A DNA stretch of 64,000 nt from Paenibacillus sp. FSL R10-2734 (GCF_037963865.1 NZ_CP150170.1:4526001-4590000), one strand, 5' to 3'; counted from the stretch's first letter, positions 43,376-52,747 are shown. Notes: generated by a model not told the origin, from the sequence alone. Numbers and translations are program-made.

Positions 43376-44245
43376 TCAGTTATATTTGTACAACGTAATA
43401 TTCTCACCAATAATAATAAACCTACTGTTACTACCATGCCCGATCTCGTTAGTCTTCACGATAGGAATTCGGCTGATATCCTTCACATACTCTTCTACGA
43501 TTGAAAATTCATTATAGCTCTCAAGCTCAGTAAACGACCCTAGAATTAATCCAGCACATTTATCAAAATATTTAACTTGCTGCAGTTGAGCAAATAGGGA
43601 GACGATTTTGTTCGCTCTACCACTTAAACTCTCTAAGAATAGAATCTTGTTCGAAGGGTCTGGAAAATAACTTGTCCCTGCCAGCTTCATCAAGCATCGA
43701 ATGTTCCCTCCAATTACAATCCCACTCATATGGTTCCCACGGATCCAATGATATTGGAAATCGTAAAGATCATTTTGCCCCTCAAAGAATGTTCGATAAA
43801 AAGCCTCTTGCTGCTCCGACCCATCCGAAGAAACGAGATTCATCAACTGATAATGATAGGATTTCGAATTACTTTGCGTATATAGAGCATTCAAAATAAC
43901 CGACAAGTCACTCATTCCAAAAAAAGGCTTCGGATGCAATCGAATATTATCGTAATCAATATACTCCAAGATCTGGTTCGCAGAATCCCCACCTGAAATA
44001 TCAAAAATTGCACGAATTTCATCATTTTTAAATAGACGATTCAGCTCCGTTGCTCTATCCTTAGGATTCCCACTGAAATAACTATCTCTTCTATACAAAG
44101 TATTTGCAACCACTACTTCAAGTCCAAATGCATTCAGAATTCTAATTAATTCTTCTACTTTAGGCAGGTTCTCTACTCTCACACCATCGGAACAAGCAAT
44201 CATTCCTACTTTATTCCCGGCAGAGAGTTTTAAAGCTTTACTCAT
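43376..44245 (-). CDS. S66 family peptidase (LD-carboxypeptidase/MccF-like)
   Basis: A 289-residue serine peptidase of family S66. The nucleophile Ser lies in FFGMSDLS near residue 110 (family G-x-S-D), with the Glu expected in FLESLSG near 210 and the His in EIGHGSNSR near 272. There is no signal peptide, so it acts in the cytoplasm. Members either cleave L,D-tetrapeptides in muropeptide recycling or, as MccF, inactivate microcin C-type aminoacyl-nucleotides. Sequence alone cannot choose between these. Confidence 0.88.
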   Translation of the reverse strand: MSKALKLSAGNKVGMIACSDGVRVENLPKVEELIRILNAFGLEVVVANTLYRRDSYFSGNPKDRATELNRLFKNDEIRAIFDISGGDSANQILEYIDYDNIRLHPKPFFGMSDLSVILNALYTQSNSKSYHYQLMNLVSSDGSEQQEAFYRTFFEGQNDLYDFQYHWIRGNHMSGIVIGGNIRCLMKLAGTSYFPDPSNKILFLESLSGRANKIVSLFAQLQQVKYFDKCAGLILGSFTELESYNEFSIVEEYVKDISRIPIVKTNEIGHGSNSRFIIIGENITLYKYN

Positions 44246-44265
44246 CTTAGTGAATCCTTTCTTTT

Positions 44266-44901
44266 CTAATATAATCGATTCTCATAGCTGTCCTTTAATC
44301 CCTTTGATACATCCTCTTGAGAAACCCCTAGCTCTTTCGCATGTTCTGCAATGATTACTGAGGGTTTAGGTAGCTCTTCTTTCAACGGCCAATACGTATC
44401 ATCCCATAGATGTGATCTCTTAAAAGCTTTTGCACAGTGCATATAACACTCTTCAGTTTCAACAGCAATACCTACCTTCGGTATTTTGCCGTGAGCCTCC
44501 ATATGCCCCATTACTTCTTGATCTTTGATTATCCTTGCATGTCCATTTATTCTTAAGGTTTCTTCGAGTCCGGGTATTATAAATATCAATCCCACTTTTG
44601 GGTTGGAGATGATGTTAAGCAAAGAATCAAAACGTCGATTACCAGGACGTTCAGGGATTACTAAATGTTTGTCGTCTAACACATATACAAAACCTGCAGC
44701 ATCCCCACGTGGAGATACATCACAATAGCCAGATGAGTCACTTGTTGCTAAAAAGAGTAACGGTGACTTGGATATATAATCTCGGCAATGGTGATCGATA
44801 AAGGTTATACTCTTGTTGTTTACTAATTCACTGGGATATCCATACATTAACCTTAATTCTTCTTCGGAATCAATAACTTCTTTGAAGATGTTATGGTGCA
44901 T
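44266..44901 (-). CDS. PPOX-class FMN flavoprotein (MSMEG_1061-like)
   Basis: A 211-residue split-barrel flavoprotein of the pyridoxamine-phosphate-oxidase superfamily. Recognisable are the central FLATSDSSGYCDVSPRGDAAGFV and LVIPERPGNRRFDSLLNI segments (FMN phosphate contacts) and LIFIIPGLEETLRINGHARI. This subgroup is uncharacterised and is not the PdxH enzyme of vitamin B6 synthesis. It follows the methyltransferase gene by 11 bases in the same direction. Confidence 0.88.
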   Translation of the reverse strand: MHHNIFKEVIDSEEELRLMYGYPSELVNNKSITFIDHHCRDYISKSPLLFLATSDSSGYCDVSPRGDAAGFVYVLDDKHLVIPERPGNRRFDSLLNIISNPKVGLIFIIPGLEETLRINGHARIIKDQEVMGHMEAHGKIPKVGIAVETEECYMHCAKAFKRSHLWDDTYWPLKEELPKPSVIIAEHAKELGVSQEDVSKGLKDSYENRLY

Positions 44902-44912
44902 ATTTCTCCCTC

Positions 44913-45674
44913 CTATTTTCGTAGTTTAAAAACCAAAAAATCACTACAACGAAAATCTTCCTCAAACGAAGGATACTTCTCAAGCATTTCAACAGATGGC
45001 TTCGGCTCAACCATTTCTTCAATTTGAAAACCAGCCCGAACAATCGTATTTACATAACTAGATAACGTCCTATGAAAAAACAGAACCTTTTCCTCTTGAC
45101 CTATCGGGAACATCTGATTATAAGCGCCCTCGTAGAAATAATTATCCACTTTCCAATATAGTTTCTCTCCAGCATCCGACTTGACCCATCCGCTACCAGG
45201 AGTTACAAAGCAAGGATGTAGAATCGAAAAGATAAAAGTCCCTCCATCTACTAGCAGACGATACATCTCACTAATCGCCATCTCATAATCGGATAAATCC
45301 TGAATCACCATGTTGGAGACGATTAAATCAAAAGTCTTGTCTTGAAGAAAGCTAAGGTTCTCACAGTTGCCATGGAGAAAGCTAATCTTTAATTCCTCCA
45401 GTGATCTACTCATAGCTAGCTGTACCATATTCGGCGAGTAATCAACCCCAGTGACTGATCCACCTGCCTTAGCGATCATTCTACTTAAATATCCTTCGCC
45501 ACAGCCTGCGTCGAGCACTCTCTTATTGTTAACAGAGCCCATGAGATTGAATAGGGCTGGATTCAAGAAAATCTCTCGATGTAAATCACCATTTTCTCCG
45601 TACGACGATGCGAGCAGCTCAGCATATTTGTCCCATCTTTTTATAGCCTCTTCAGTTCCAAGTTCATTCTTCAT
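44913..45674 (-). CDS. SAM-dependent methyltransferase, class I
   Basis: A 253-residue methyltransferase with motif I VLDAGCGEGYLSRMIAKAG near residue 55, acidic motif GVDYSPNMV, and motif IV FDLIVSNMVIQDL near 115, fitting a UbiE/Methyltransf_11 fold. Substrate unknown. Its start overlaps the end of the phosphotransferase gene by 11 bases, so the two are coupled. Confidence 0.9.
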   Translation of the reverse strand: MKNELGTEEAIKRWDKYAELLASSYGENGDLHREIFLNPALFNLMGSVNNKRVLDAGCGEGYLSRMIAKAGGSVTGVDYSPNMVQLAMSRSLEELKISFLHGNCENLSFLQDKTFDLIVSNMVIQDLSDYEMAISEMYRLLVDGGTFIFSILHPCFVTPGSGWVKSDAGEKLYWKVDNYFYEGAYNQMFPIGQEEKVLFFHRTLSSYVNTIVRAGFQIEEMVEPKPSVEMLEKYPSFEEDFRCSDFLVFKLRK

Positions 45675-46656
45675 TTGATCCCTCTAAATTCCTGAAATAA
45701 TCCATTTTACTATCGATAAATCCATTGTCAAAGTCAGCTGCACCAATTAGTTCACCTTCATTAAAACACAAAGCAAACAGCCAAAGCTGTCTAAGCGCAA
45801 CAAACATAGGAACAGCACTAATATCAGTGTCACTGAGGTCTCTTAGACTTTTGTATCCATTTAAAAATGCTGCCCATAACCGTTCAACTTCATCTTTATT
45901 ATGTCCACTATGAATCTCTCTTGCCAATCTAAATTCTGCGATATCATAGGCTCTCCATCCGTACCCACAAATATCGAAATCGTAATGGGTCAGCTTTCCC
46001 TCGTCCGTAAAGGCCACATTCGTATTCCCATGCAGATCGCCATGACAGATTCCCCAGTCCAAGCCCACTTCTAGATGTTGTTCGATCTGAGCTTTTAATC
46101 GCATAACAAGATCATGCAGGAATTTGTAATCCTCTGGTCGATGCTCCATATGCACTTTAATCGTGTTAAGCGGTTTCTCAATTAAATGTTCAAAATCAAG
46201 TTTACCTCTCACATGTTCACTCTTAAAGTTGTCCGCAGCTTTGTGGATTTGTGCAACTGCTTGTCCAAATAAATAGCTGTCATCTACAGCATGAATAGGC
46301 TTTTCATTTCCTTCAGCAAAAGTAAACATAACTCCATACCTCACACCCTCAGGCACAAAGAATTCATTCATTATAGTCCCATCTTTTCGGGTAATAGGAA
46401 TGGAGACATTTACACCTTTTTCGTGCAAATCGTTCAACAATTCTAATTCAAAATCAATATCCGATTTATTTCGTCGATCCTCTCGGTATACTCGGAAGAT
46501 GTATTTTACCGAACCCGCTTCTAAAATGTATGTATCGTTCATTCCCCTAAGAAAAAACTGTATATTAACCGGTTCAAGGATTTCATAATGATCTTTAATA
46601 TGCAATAATAACGCGTCTTTTGACAAAAGTGAGTATGTAATAGGAAAAAAACTCAA
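45664..46656 (-). CDS. Aminoglycoside-phosphotransferase-fold kinase
   Basis: A 330-residue protein of the APH/choline kinase fold, close to SrkA/homoserine kinase type II-like proteins. The Brenner motif is GICHGDLHGNTNV near residue 205 and the metal motif is YDFDICGYGWRAYDIAEF. The substrate may be an amino acid, choline-like compound or protein, so resistance is not implied. It starts at TTG; GGGAT precedes it, and the ATG nearby is in another frame. Confidence 0.87.
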   Translation of the reverse strand: MSFFPITYSLLSKDALLLHIKDHYEILEPVNIQFFLRGMNDTYILEAGSVKYIFRVYREDRRNKSDIDFELELLNDLHEKGVNVSIPITRKDGTIMNEFFVPEGVRYGVMFTFAEGNEKPIHAVDDSYLFGQAVAQIHKAADNFKSEHVRGKLDFEHLIEKPLNTIKVHMEHRPEDYKFLHDLVMRLKAQIEQHLEVGLDWGICHGDLHGNTNVAFTDEGKLTHYDFDICGYGWRAYDIAEFRLAREIHSGHNKDEVERLWAAFLNGYKSLRDLSDTDISAVPMFVALRQLWLFALCFNEGELIGAADFDNGFIDSKMDYFRNLEGSNEE

Positions 46657-46804
46657 TAGTATCCCATCCCTTTAGATTTTTTATAGTAACATTTACACAA
46701 TACCATATTTAGGCATTTGAATCATTTTCTCCTTAAATTTTCGTAACCAATGTATGGTAAAGTAAGTATATAAGCGCTGAATAAATACACATGGAGGTGT
46801 TCCA

Positions 46805-47299
46805 ATGCGTAAATCACCGTTGATCTTGAGCATAATTTTATTAACACTAACGTTAATTATGGGATGTAGTTCAGAAGTGGATGATGCCACTAAAGCCGCT
46901 GAGATATATAAAAATGTAGAATATACCGTCAAGGCTTCTGAGGACATACTTTCTGAGGATACTGTTCTGGCGCGAATTGAAGAAATGAAAACATATTATA
47001 CAGAATACTTTTCCGAAAAGGCTATTGCGAGCCGAATTACAACGATCCCTTTGACAATCGCTGATAAACAAAAGCTTTCTTTAAAACCCGAAAACTTGAA
47101 ATTCACTCTTTCAGAACAGAAGAAGGATATTATTGAGTTAGATTATACTGTGGATCTTGTATTGTTGGATAAGGACGATAAGGAGAGTAAACGTGTACCT
47201 TTGGAAGGTTTATTGACTTTGTTTAATGTGGACGGTAAGTGGTTAGTGCAAGGAGATCGCTTTGACACTGTGGCTTTAAGTAAACTGATTTATGACTAA
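46805..47299 (+). CDS. Hypothetical lipoprotein
   Basis: A 164-residue lipoprotein: signal peptide with lipobox IMGC giving Cys21, then an alpha+beta domain of the NTF2-like/DUF4829 look (SEDTVLARIEEMKTYYTEYFSEKA, ending VDGKWLVQGDRFD). GGAGGTG precedes the ATG. Such small lipoproteins are outer-face accessory proteins of unknown role. Single-gene unit. Confidence 0.82.
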   Translation: MRKSPLILSIILLTLTLIMGCSSEVDDATKAAEIYKNVEYTVKASEDILSEDTVLARIEEMKTYYTEYFSEKAIASRITTIPLTIADKQKLSLKPENLKFTLSEQKKDIIELDYTVDLVLLDKDDKESKRVPLEGLLTLFNVDGKWLVQGDRFDTVALSKLIYD

Positions 47300-47417
47300 A
47301 CATACCTTACTCTAGAGGAATGAGGCTGTCGCTCAGCTATTAGTCTTTATAGGTTGCTATTGGCGGTGAGTGATCTGCGATGTGAGTTTTTGCGATGCTC
47401 GGAGTGGGTCTAAAACT

Positions 47418-47601
47418 AATTAAGGAAAAACTCCATAAAAATATTCGATATTCGCTTATATTGAATGAAATTAGGGAATTCCTCCCTAATAATCAGGGTA
47501 ATCCCTACGATTTACACCAAACTAGATGATTTTAGGGAGATTTTCCCTAATTGCAAGTCTGACGACCAGTCATCTCAGTATTTCAGGGAGGAATTCCTTA
47601 A
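47418..47601. repeat. Array of five degenerate palindromes (AGGGA...TCCCT)
   Basis: Units: ATTAAGGAAAAACTCCATAA (47419), TTAGGGAATTCCTCCCTAA (47471), CAGGGTAATCCCTA (47494), TTAGGGAGATTTTCCCTAA (47532) and CAGGGAGGAATTCCTTAA (47584). Each is a near-palindrome of 14-20 bases and they are spaced about 23-52 bases apart by unrelated sequence. It resembles dispersed intergenic repeat families of Bacilli. Confidence 0.65.
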
Positions 47602-47660
47602 TTATTACATTGGAGCTTCACTAGACTTTCATTTGTAGCATCATTTAATTCTCAGTGCAA

Positions 47661-47713
47661 AAAAAGGCTAACCTAAGCAGTTATTCATCGCTTTTGAGTT
47701 GGCCTCTTTTTGA
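47661..47713 (-). terminator. Intrinsic terminator after the GNAT gene
   Basis: Imperfect hairpin between AAAAAGGCTAACC and GAGTTGGCCT, with a seven-T run on the minus strand. Confidence 0.6.
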
Positions 47714-47714
47714 A

Positions 47715-48188
47715 TTATATTAACTTTTTGCTCATCCGATAATTAATTAACAGAACCCCTTTTCGTTCCACACTTTGCTTCTCAATAAGCTGATATCCGC
47801 GACGTTCGAAAAAGGGTCTAGCTGTAATACTTGCTTCGGTATCCATTTCATGAAGACCAAGCTCTCTCGCTTTCATTTCAAGCTTGTTCACGAGTGCAGA
47901 GGCCACGCCTTGGCCTTGGAAATCTTTGTGGACATAAAGACGATCCAAGTGTCCTTCCACCGTCATATCCGAAAAGCCAACTATGCAACCATTAATTTCG
48001 GCTACATAAGTAATATTTTGACGTAAAGATGATCCCCAAGTGTTAAGCTTGAGTTTTTCTTCCTCTTTAGGCGCCCAAGCATCAAGCTGTTCCTGTGAAT
48101 AATCTTGTTTGTTTACGGAATGAACCGTATCGTAGAACAATGAGATAATCTGACTAATATCCGATTCTTGGTATGTTCTAATATCCAT
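47715..48188 (-). CDS. GNAT family N-acetyltransferase
   Basis: A 157-residue GNAT protein. The acetyl-CoA motif A is HLDRLYVHKDFQGQGVASALVNKLE (Q-x2-G-x-A/G) near residues 82-105, followed by ARPFFERRGYQLIE. Substrate unknown. 24 bases downstream of the HAD gene in the same direction, so probably cotranscribed. Confidence 0.9.
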   Translation of the reverse strand: MDIRTYQESDISQIISLFYDTVHSVNKQDYSQEQLDAWAPKEEEKLKLNTWGSSLRQNITYVAEINGCIVGFSDMTVEGHLDRLYVHKDFQGQGVASALVNKLEMKARELGLHEMDTEASITARPFFERRGYQLIEKQSVERKGVLLINYRMSKKLI

Positions 48189-48212
48189 TGTGCGTTCTCC
48201 TTGCTGGCATTG

Positions 48213-48908
48213 CTACAATCCCACAACATCTACAAGTTCCGAAAGAGAACTAATCATATAGTTAGGTTTGAGATGATTAGGGACCTCTATATTCTGGCGA
48301 TTATAGTAGCAGAAGTCAATTTCAGAATTCACAGCACCATGGTAATCATCCTCTAAAGAATCCCCAACAAACAGAACCTCGTGATTGCATAGCTGTAGAT
48401 CTTTTAAGGCCATTTCAAAAATCTCTTTATTAGGTTTTCTGATACCAACTTCATCGGAGATCATTATGGATCTGAACATTTCATAGATCTTACCGGCCTG
48501 CAGTCTTTTTCTTTGCGCTTCACTGATCCCGTTGGTGATGATCCCCAGATCATATTTATCTTTAAAAGAGGATAAGATCTGTTCCGCTCCTTCTTCAAAA
48601 TAACAAGAGTTGCAAAAATAATCCCCATATGTGTCTGACAACTTGTTATGAAATAGCTCCTCCAGATTGAGTGTGTCTCTAAACGAATATCTCAATACTT
48701 CACCTATAGTCTTCACCTCACCACCGCTAACAAAGTTCATCCAATGGCGAAAATTGTGACCTGAGAACTCTCCATAAAATAAAGACCATGCATCAGTATT
48801 TTCTACAAAAAGTTTGTGATCGTTACAGGTTCTTTTCATAGCTTCTATTTCACAGGTACTATAATTAATTAATGTATTATCCAAATCAAATAAAATGGCT
48901 TTGTACAT
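48213..48908 (-). CDS. HAD family hydrolase (YjjG/pyrimidine-nucleotidase-like)
   Basis: A 231-residue HAD phosphatase: motif I LFDLDNTLIN at the N-terminus, motif II LGIITNGISEAQ near 120, motif III Lys in GIRKPNKEIFEMAL, motif IV VGDSLEDDYHGA. The cap is helical (C1). The TNG and KPNKEIF sequences resemble nucleotidases YjjG/YfnB, but substrate assignment needs assay. Confidence 0.91.
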   Translation of the reverse strand: MYKAILFDLDNTLINYSTCEIEAMKRTCNDHKLFVENTDAWSLFYGEFSGHNFRHWMNFVSGGEVKTIGEVLRYSFRDTLNLEELFHNKLSDTYGDYFCNSCYFEEGAEQILSSFKDKYDLGIITNGISEAQRKRLQAGKIYEMFRSIMISDEVGIRKPNKEIFEMALKDLQLCNHEVLFVGDSLEDDYHGAVNSEIDFCYYNRQNIEVPNHLKPNYMISSLSELVDVVGL

Positions 48909-48984
48909 AATATCCTCCCCGAATAATGTTCTTAGCTATCATAACATGAACATTACCGTTTGGATAAAATTAACAATAACGTTT

Positions 48985-50034
48985 TTACTGCTCTGAAACA
49001 CCCATAAACTGGATAAGATCAATTTTCCGACCTGTTTTAGCACTTTCCAGCGCTCCGAATACCATTGCCATACTATACCGATTATCTCTACAATTCGTCT
49101 CTGCAGGGCGCTCTTCTGCTAGTGACAAGAACATTTCCTCCAGGCAACCTTGATGGAAGGTCTTGTTCATTTCAATAACCTCTCCATTTACACGTTCAAC
49201 GTCACGATTAAATTTTCCGCTCTGATCTCCCGCTACGACTACCTCCGCATATGGCAAGTCATGTCCATCCCAAATTGCCGTTCCTTTTTCACCATTAATC
49301 CGCCATTCTGCTTCCCATGAGGTAGAGGCGCCTTCCGCGCACCAAGATCCCTGATAAGTAAATATAGATCCGTCCGACATTTCATATATACAGACCGCCG
49401 ACGCGTTCCCCTCATACCATGAACCGGGAGGATTAAACTCTTGACAGTAAACGGATACCGGATTGGCTCCACTAATAAATCGAGCCTGATCAAAGGTATG
49501 AATCGCCATATCTAGCAGCAGTGGACTTTCCATGACATCACGGAAACCCCCGAAATGAGGACCGAGGAAAAAGCTTGCACCGATGTAACCTACTCTCCCA
49601 ATGGTATTAGACTCGATTAAGTTACGCAAAGAACGAATGCGAGGATCATAACGACGATTCTGCATCACAGCATGGGCATTTCCGGTTCTTTCTGAGATTT
49701 CTACGATTTTAGTGCACGCCTTCATAGTCTCGGCCAACGGTTTCTCACTAAACACATTACACCCGAGTTCCAATGCGGTGCTAGAAATACTGAAATGGCT
49801 TGCCGGCACAGTTACGTCAAAGACAAGATTAGCTTCTGTCTCCTGAATCGCCTGCTTAATATCAGTAAACGTCAGACAATGAATTTCATGCTTTGCTGCC
49901 ATCGCTTGTGCGGACTCCAGCCGTATATCTACAAGAGCTACAATCTCCGTATCTGGACGCGATAAAGCGTATTCAATCCATGCGTTGGCCATACCTCCGC
50001 AACCTGCAACTGCTACACGATACTGTGCTGTCAT
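48985..50034 (-). CDS. Gfo/Idh/MocA family oxidoreductase
   Basis: A 349-residue NAD(P)-dependent sugar or polyol dehydrogenase. Rossmann motif VAVAGCGGMANAWI at the N-terminus, then the EKPLAE motif near residue 97 (Lys of the active site) and a C-terminal beta-sheet domain with HTFDQARFI. I start at the ATG with GAGGAGG at proper spacing; a longer frame begins within that SD. It follows the TIM-barrel isomerase gene, suggesting an inositol-like or unusual sugar breakdown pathway under the divergent AraC regulator. Confidence 0.92.
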   Translation of the reverse strand: MTAQYRVAVAGCGGMANAWIEYALSRPDTEIVALVDIRLESAQAMAAKHEIHCLTFTDIKQAIQETEANLVFDVTVPASHFSISSTALELGCNVFSEKPLAETMKACTKIVEISERTGNAHAVMQNRRYDPRIRSLRNLIESNTIGRVGYIGASFFLGPHFGGFRDVMESPLLLDMAIHTFDQARFISGANPVSVYCQEFNPPGSWYEGNASAVCIYEMSDGSIFTYQGSWCAEGASTSWEAEWRINGEKGTAIWDGHDLPYAEVVVAGDQSGKFNRDVERVNGEVIEMNKTFHQGCLEEMFLSLAEERPAETNCRDNRYSMAMVFGALESAKTGRKIDLIQFMGVSEQ

Positions 50035-50052
50035 ATTTCTCCTCCTCAACGG

Positions 50053-50940
50053 TTAAAGCGGATTAGGTACAAAGCTACCGCCCCGGCATTGTTTTAAATA
50101 ATTCAAAGCATGCACTTGACCCATCATTTCCAGTTCATCCCGATAGACAGGATCATGCCAGCCTTCAATATCAATCGTGCCTTTATAACCTGCCTGGCGC
50201 AAAATAGAGATGACATCTGTCCAGTTTGTATCTCCAAAGCCCGGGGTACGGTGCCATACATAAGGATTTGGACCGTGGATACCATATTCTTTGATGATAT
50301 CCCAAGCGATTGTGGCATCCTTGCCATGCACATGGAAGATCTTATCAGTCCATTTACGAAGCTGTGAAATCGGATCAATCAGCTGCACCATCTGATGACA
50401 AGGTTCCCATTCGAGTCCTATATTGTCCGCTGGCACAGCATTAAACATCTTCTCCCAAGCTAATGGATTGTGAGCAATATTCCAGTCACCCGTACTCCAG
50501 TCTCCACCCATGGAGCAGTTCTCGAAGGCAATTCGCAAACCACGGTCCGCTGCTCTTTTGGACAGCTCTCCAAATACCTCGGTAAATTTCGGAATAGATT
50601 CATCAATGGACACCCCTGGCAGCCTTCCAGTAAAACCTGATACCATATCCGTTCCAAACAAATGAGCGTGATCAATAAGTCGCTCCCAGCTCGCTATTGC
50701 ATCGGAATTATCACCAGTATTCGTCAAAGGATTTCCGAAGATCCCAACAGATGAGATGACGAAGTCATGTTCTTCCGCAAGCTCTTGCACACGCTTTCCA
50801 GTTTCCACAAGATCTGTTTCCCCTGTAGTTTGCCAGAAGGTTAAGCTAAAAGATTCAAAGCCATGTCCAACGATTTGCGGAATCACTCTGACAGCATCGC
50901 CGCCACCCACTAATGTTCCAATTCTCAATGTATCCTTCAT
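50053..50940 (-). CDS. Sugar phosphate isomerase/epimerase, TIM barrel
   Basis: A 295-residue AP-endonuclease-2-fold (IolE/IolI-like) protein. Metal ligands are visible in order: Glu in RIAFENCSMGG near residue 152, the EWEPCHQ segment near 190, His in FHVHGKD near 215, and Glu in DIEGWHDP near 263. It likely isomerises or epimerises a keto sugar or inositol derivative. First gene of a two-gene operon with the dehydrogenase. Confidence 0.9.
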   Translation of the reverse strand: MKDTLRIGTLVGGGDAVRVIPQIVGHGFESFSLTFWQTTGETDLVETGKRVQELAEEHDFVISSVGIFGNPLTNTGDNSDAIASWERLIDHAHLFGTDMVSGFTGRLPGVSIDESIPKFTEVFGELSKRAADRGLRIAFENCSMGGDWSTGDWNIAHNPLAWEKMFNAVPADNIGLEWEPCHQMVQLIDPISQLRKWTDKIFHVHGKDATIAWDIIKEYGIHGPNPYVWHRTPGFGDTNWTDVISILRQAGYKGTIDIEGWHDPVYRDELEMMGQVHALNYLKQCRGGSFVPNPL

Positions 50941-51063
50941 CTTGTGACCACTCCAATATTGGTTTATAGTTAGTTCTATAACCCGAGTATATACTGCTTC
51001 TTAGCTTAAAACTCTTATTATCTTGTGTTTATATAGTCGTATCTTGTGGGAGTTGTATAAATT

Positions 51064-51948
51064 ATGAGTTATCCTAACGATCTTAAAGAATATCCACAAT
51101 TAGAAGAGAAGACGTATCCATTTCGATTGTTTTTTAATAAATGCATGAACGCCAAGATCGGTCAGAACATCCTGTATTTACACTGGCATGAGCATTTCGA
51201 GATCATCATTATGCAAGAAGGCAGCGCCATCTTTCACGTGGACAGCAAACCCTACGAATTGCATGCGGGTGAGGTACTGTTTGTTCCTTCTGGGGGGTTG
51301 CATGTTGGGTACAGTCTGCGGGATGATCATGTCCGTTTTATTTCTGTCGTATTTCATAGTTCGTTATTTAAGGATTGGAAACAGGATCCTCAGCATGAGC
51401 AGTTTGTAGTCCCCTATTTGGAGAATCGTTATCAGCTTCCGGTCAAACCTACAGAGCTTGTTCCGACCTGTTCCACATATTATTCCCTTCTGGATACAAT
51501 CGTGGATGAAGTACACCGGAAAGGGCCGGCTTTTCAACTGGTCATCAAGAATCAACTACATATACTCTTTGTGCTGCTCTCTCGCACCTTTCTACCTGAA
51601 CAGGTTTCTGGTAGAACGCATGAACGTCATTCCTTTAATCGCGAGCGTTTCAAGCCACTACTAGAATACATCGAGAACCATTTTGATGACAAAATGACCA
51701 TAGAAAGCGCCGCGAAATCCGTTAATCTAAATCCATACCATTTCTGCAAAACCTTTAAGAAGCTAACCGGCCGAACCTTTATCGACTATGTTAATCTTTG
51801 CCGAGTAAATGAAGCGGAGCGATTGCTGCTCGAGACAGATTTATCAGTAACCGAGATTGCTGGGCGAGTGGGCTGCGACAATTCGAATTATTTCACCAAG
51901 CTGTACAAGCAGTATAAAGGTATCACCCCTTCAGGGGTTCGGAAATAA
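51064..51948 (+). CDS. AraC family transcriptional regulator
   Basis: A 294-residue regulator: N-terminal cupin domain (LHWHEHFEIIIMQEGSA, then LHAGEVLFVPSG) and C-terminal double HTH (MTIESAAKSVNLNPYHFCKTFKKLTG; VTEIAGRVGCDNSNYFTKLYKQY). It is transcribed divergently from the isomerase/dehydrogenase operon across a 123-base gap, and so is probably its sugar-responsive activator. Confidence 0.92.
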   Translation: MSYPNDLKEYPQLEEKTYPFRLFFNKCMNAKIGQNILYLHWHEHFEIIIMQEGSAIFHVDSKPYELHAGEVLFVPSGGLHVGYSLRDDHVRFISVVFHSSLFKDWKQDPQHEQFVVPYLENRYQLPVKPTELVPTCSTYYSLLDTIVDEVHRKGPAFQLVIKNQLHILFVLLSRTFLPEQVSGRTHERHSFNRERFKPLLEYIENHFDDKMTIESAAKSVNLNPYHFCKTFKKLTGRTFIDYVNLCRVNEAERLLLETDLSVTEIAGRVGCDNSNYFTKLYKQYKGITPSGVRK

Positions 51949-51971
51949 GAGAATCGGTCTCTGTTCACACA

Positions 51972-52005
51972 AAAATAGCACCGTTCGCCTCTCGCAAACG
52001 GTGCT
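51972..52005. terminator. Intrinsic terminator between converging genes
   Basis: Stem AGCACCGTT/AACGGTGCT (51977-51985 with 51997-52005). TATTTTTG follows on the minus strand, so it mainly serves the lipoprotein gene. Confidence 0.7.
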
Positions 52006-52015
52006 GGTTATAGAA

Positions 52016-52747
52016 TTATTCCGTAGCAGCAAGCTCCAGCCTCCGCACACTTGCAAGCGCAGGAAAGGATTCTTCCACCATACCAGTATTCCAAAGCTTA
52101 ACCTGCTGACCTACTTTCAAATCCTTAAAGCTAATCGATTCTCCAGCTTCATTAAACATTTCTGACTTCAGATTGAACGAGAACCAGTAAGAGGGATCTT
52201 CTTTACCAGGTTCAAGGATGAGAATCCGCTTCGCCTGTTTGGTATCGATATCTACAATTTGACCTACTACATGTGGATCACCTATTTCAGAAATATCGTA
52301 GGTCAACATACTCGGATCGATCCACTTATCAATCTCAAGCTTGGCAGCTTCGGCGTAATCAGACGGAATTGTAATGGTTAGCTTATTACCAATCGTATCC
52401 ACACCGGACCCGTAGAGATTAAGCTTCTGGTAGAGCTCATGTTCATGTAATAGTTCTTGTGCCGCTAGCAGCTCTTGCATAGTGTATTTGACTTCATGAA
52501 GCTCATAAGTACCTGCGGTGAAAGTCTGAGCAAAACTCTGCTCAATCTGCGCGTTCAAACCCACGATATTGATATGAATCTTGTTGTCCTGTAGATAAAT
52601 ATCTCCGTTAGGAATTTTCTGAGCAGATAAGAAAGCTTTGACGACTTCCGGATCACTGGAGTTGAGTACTTTTCCAGCTTCAGAACAACCACTTATGAAC
52701 AGAATAATAGCAGAAATCCATATCCAGCTGCTAATCATCTTGTGCAT
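52016..52747 (-). CDS. Hypothetical lipoprotein
   Basis: A 243-residue lipoprotein: lipobox ISGC giving Cys21 when started at the ATG chosen (GAGGG about ten bases upstream; a GTG three codons earlier is too close to that SD). The body starts with a helical region and ends with a beta-rich segment (KLWNTGMVEESFPALASVRRLEL) of the type seen in DUF3221 small lipoproteins. It lies about 75 bases after the second dehydrogenase and may be cotranscribed with that operon. Function unknown. Confidence 0.8.
   Translation of the reverse strand: MHKMISSWIWISAIILFISGCSEAGKVLNSSDPEVVKAFLSAQKIPNGDIYLQDNKIHINIVGLNAQIEQSFAQTFTAGTYELHEVKYTMQELLAAQELLHEHELYQKLNLYGSGVDTIGNKLTITIPSDYAEAAKLEIDKWIDPSMLTYDISEIGDPHVVGQIVDIDTKQAKRILILEPGKEDPSYWFSFNLKSEMFNEAGESISFKDLKVGQQVKLWNTGMVEESFPALASVRRLELAATE

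Larger units (their letters stand above)
47300..47714. other. Intergenic region with palindrome array
   Basis: About 415 bases with no credible coding frame. It contains an array of short degenerate palindromes (47418-47601) and the terminator of the converging GNAT gene. Confidence 0.7.

Noticed and set aside
47418..47601. CRISPR array in the palindrome region
   Set aside because: Units are divergent, 14-20 bases long and irregularly spaced; no cas genes are present.
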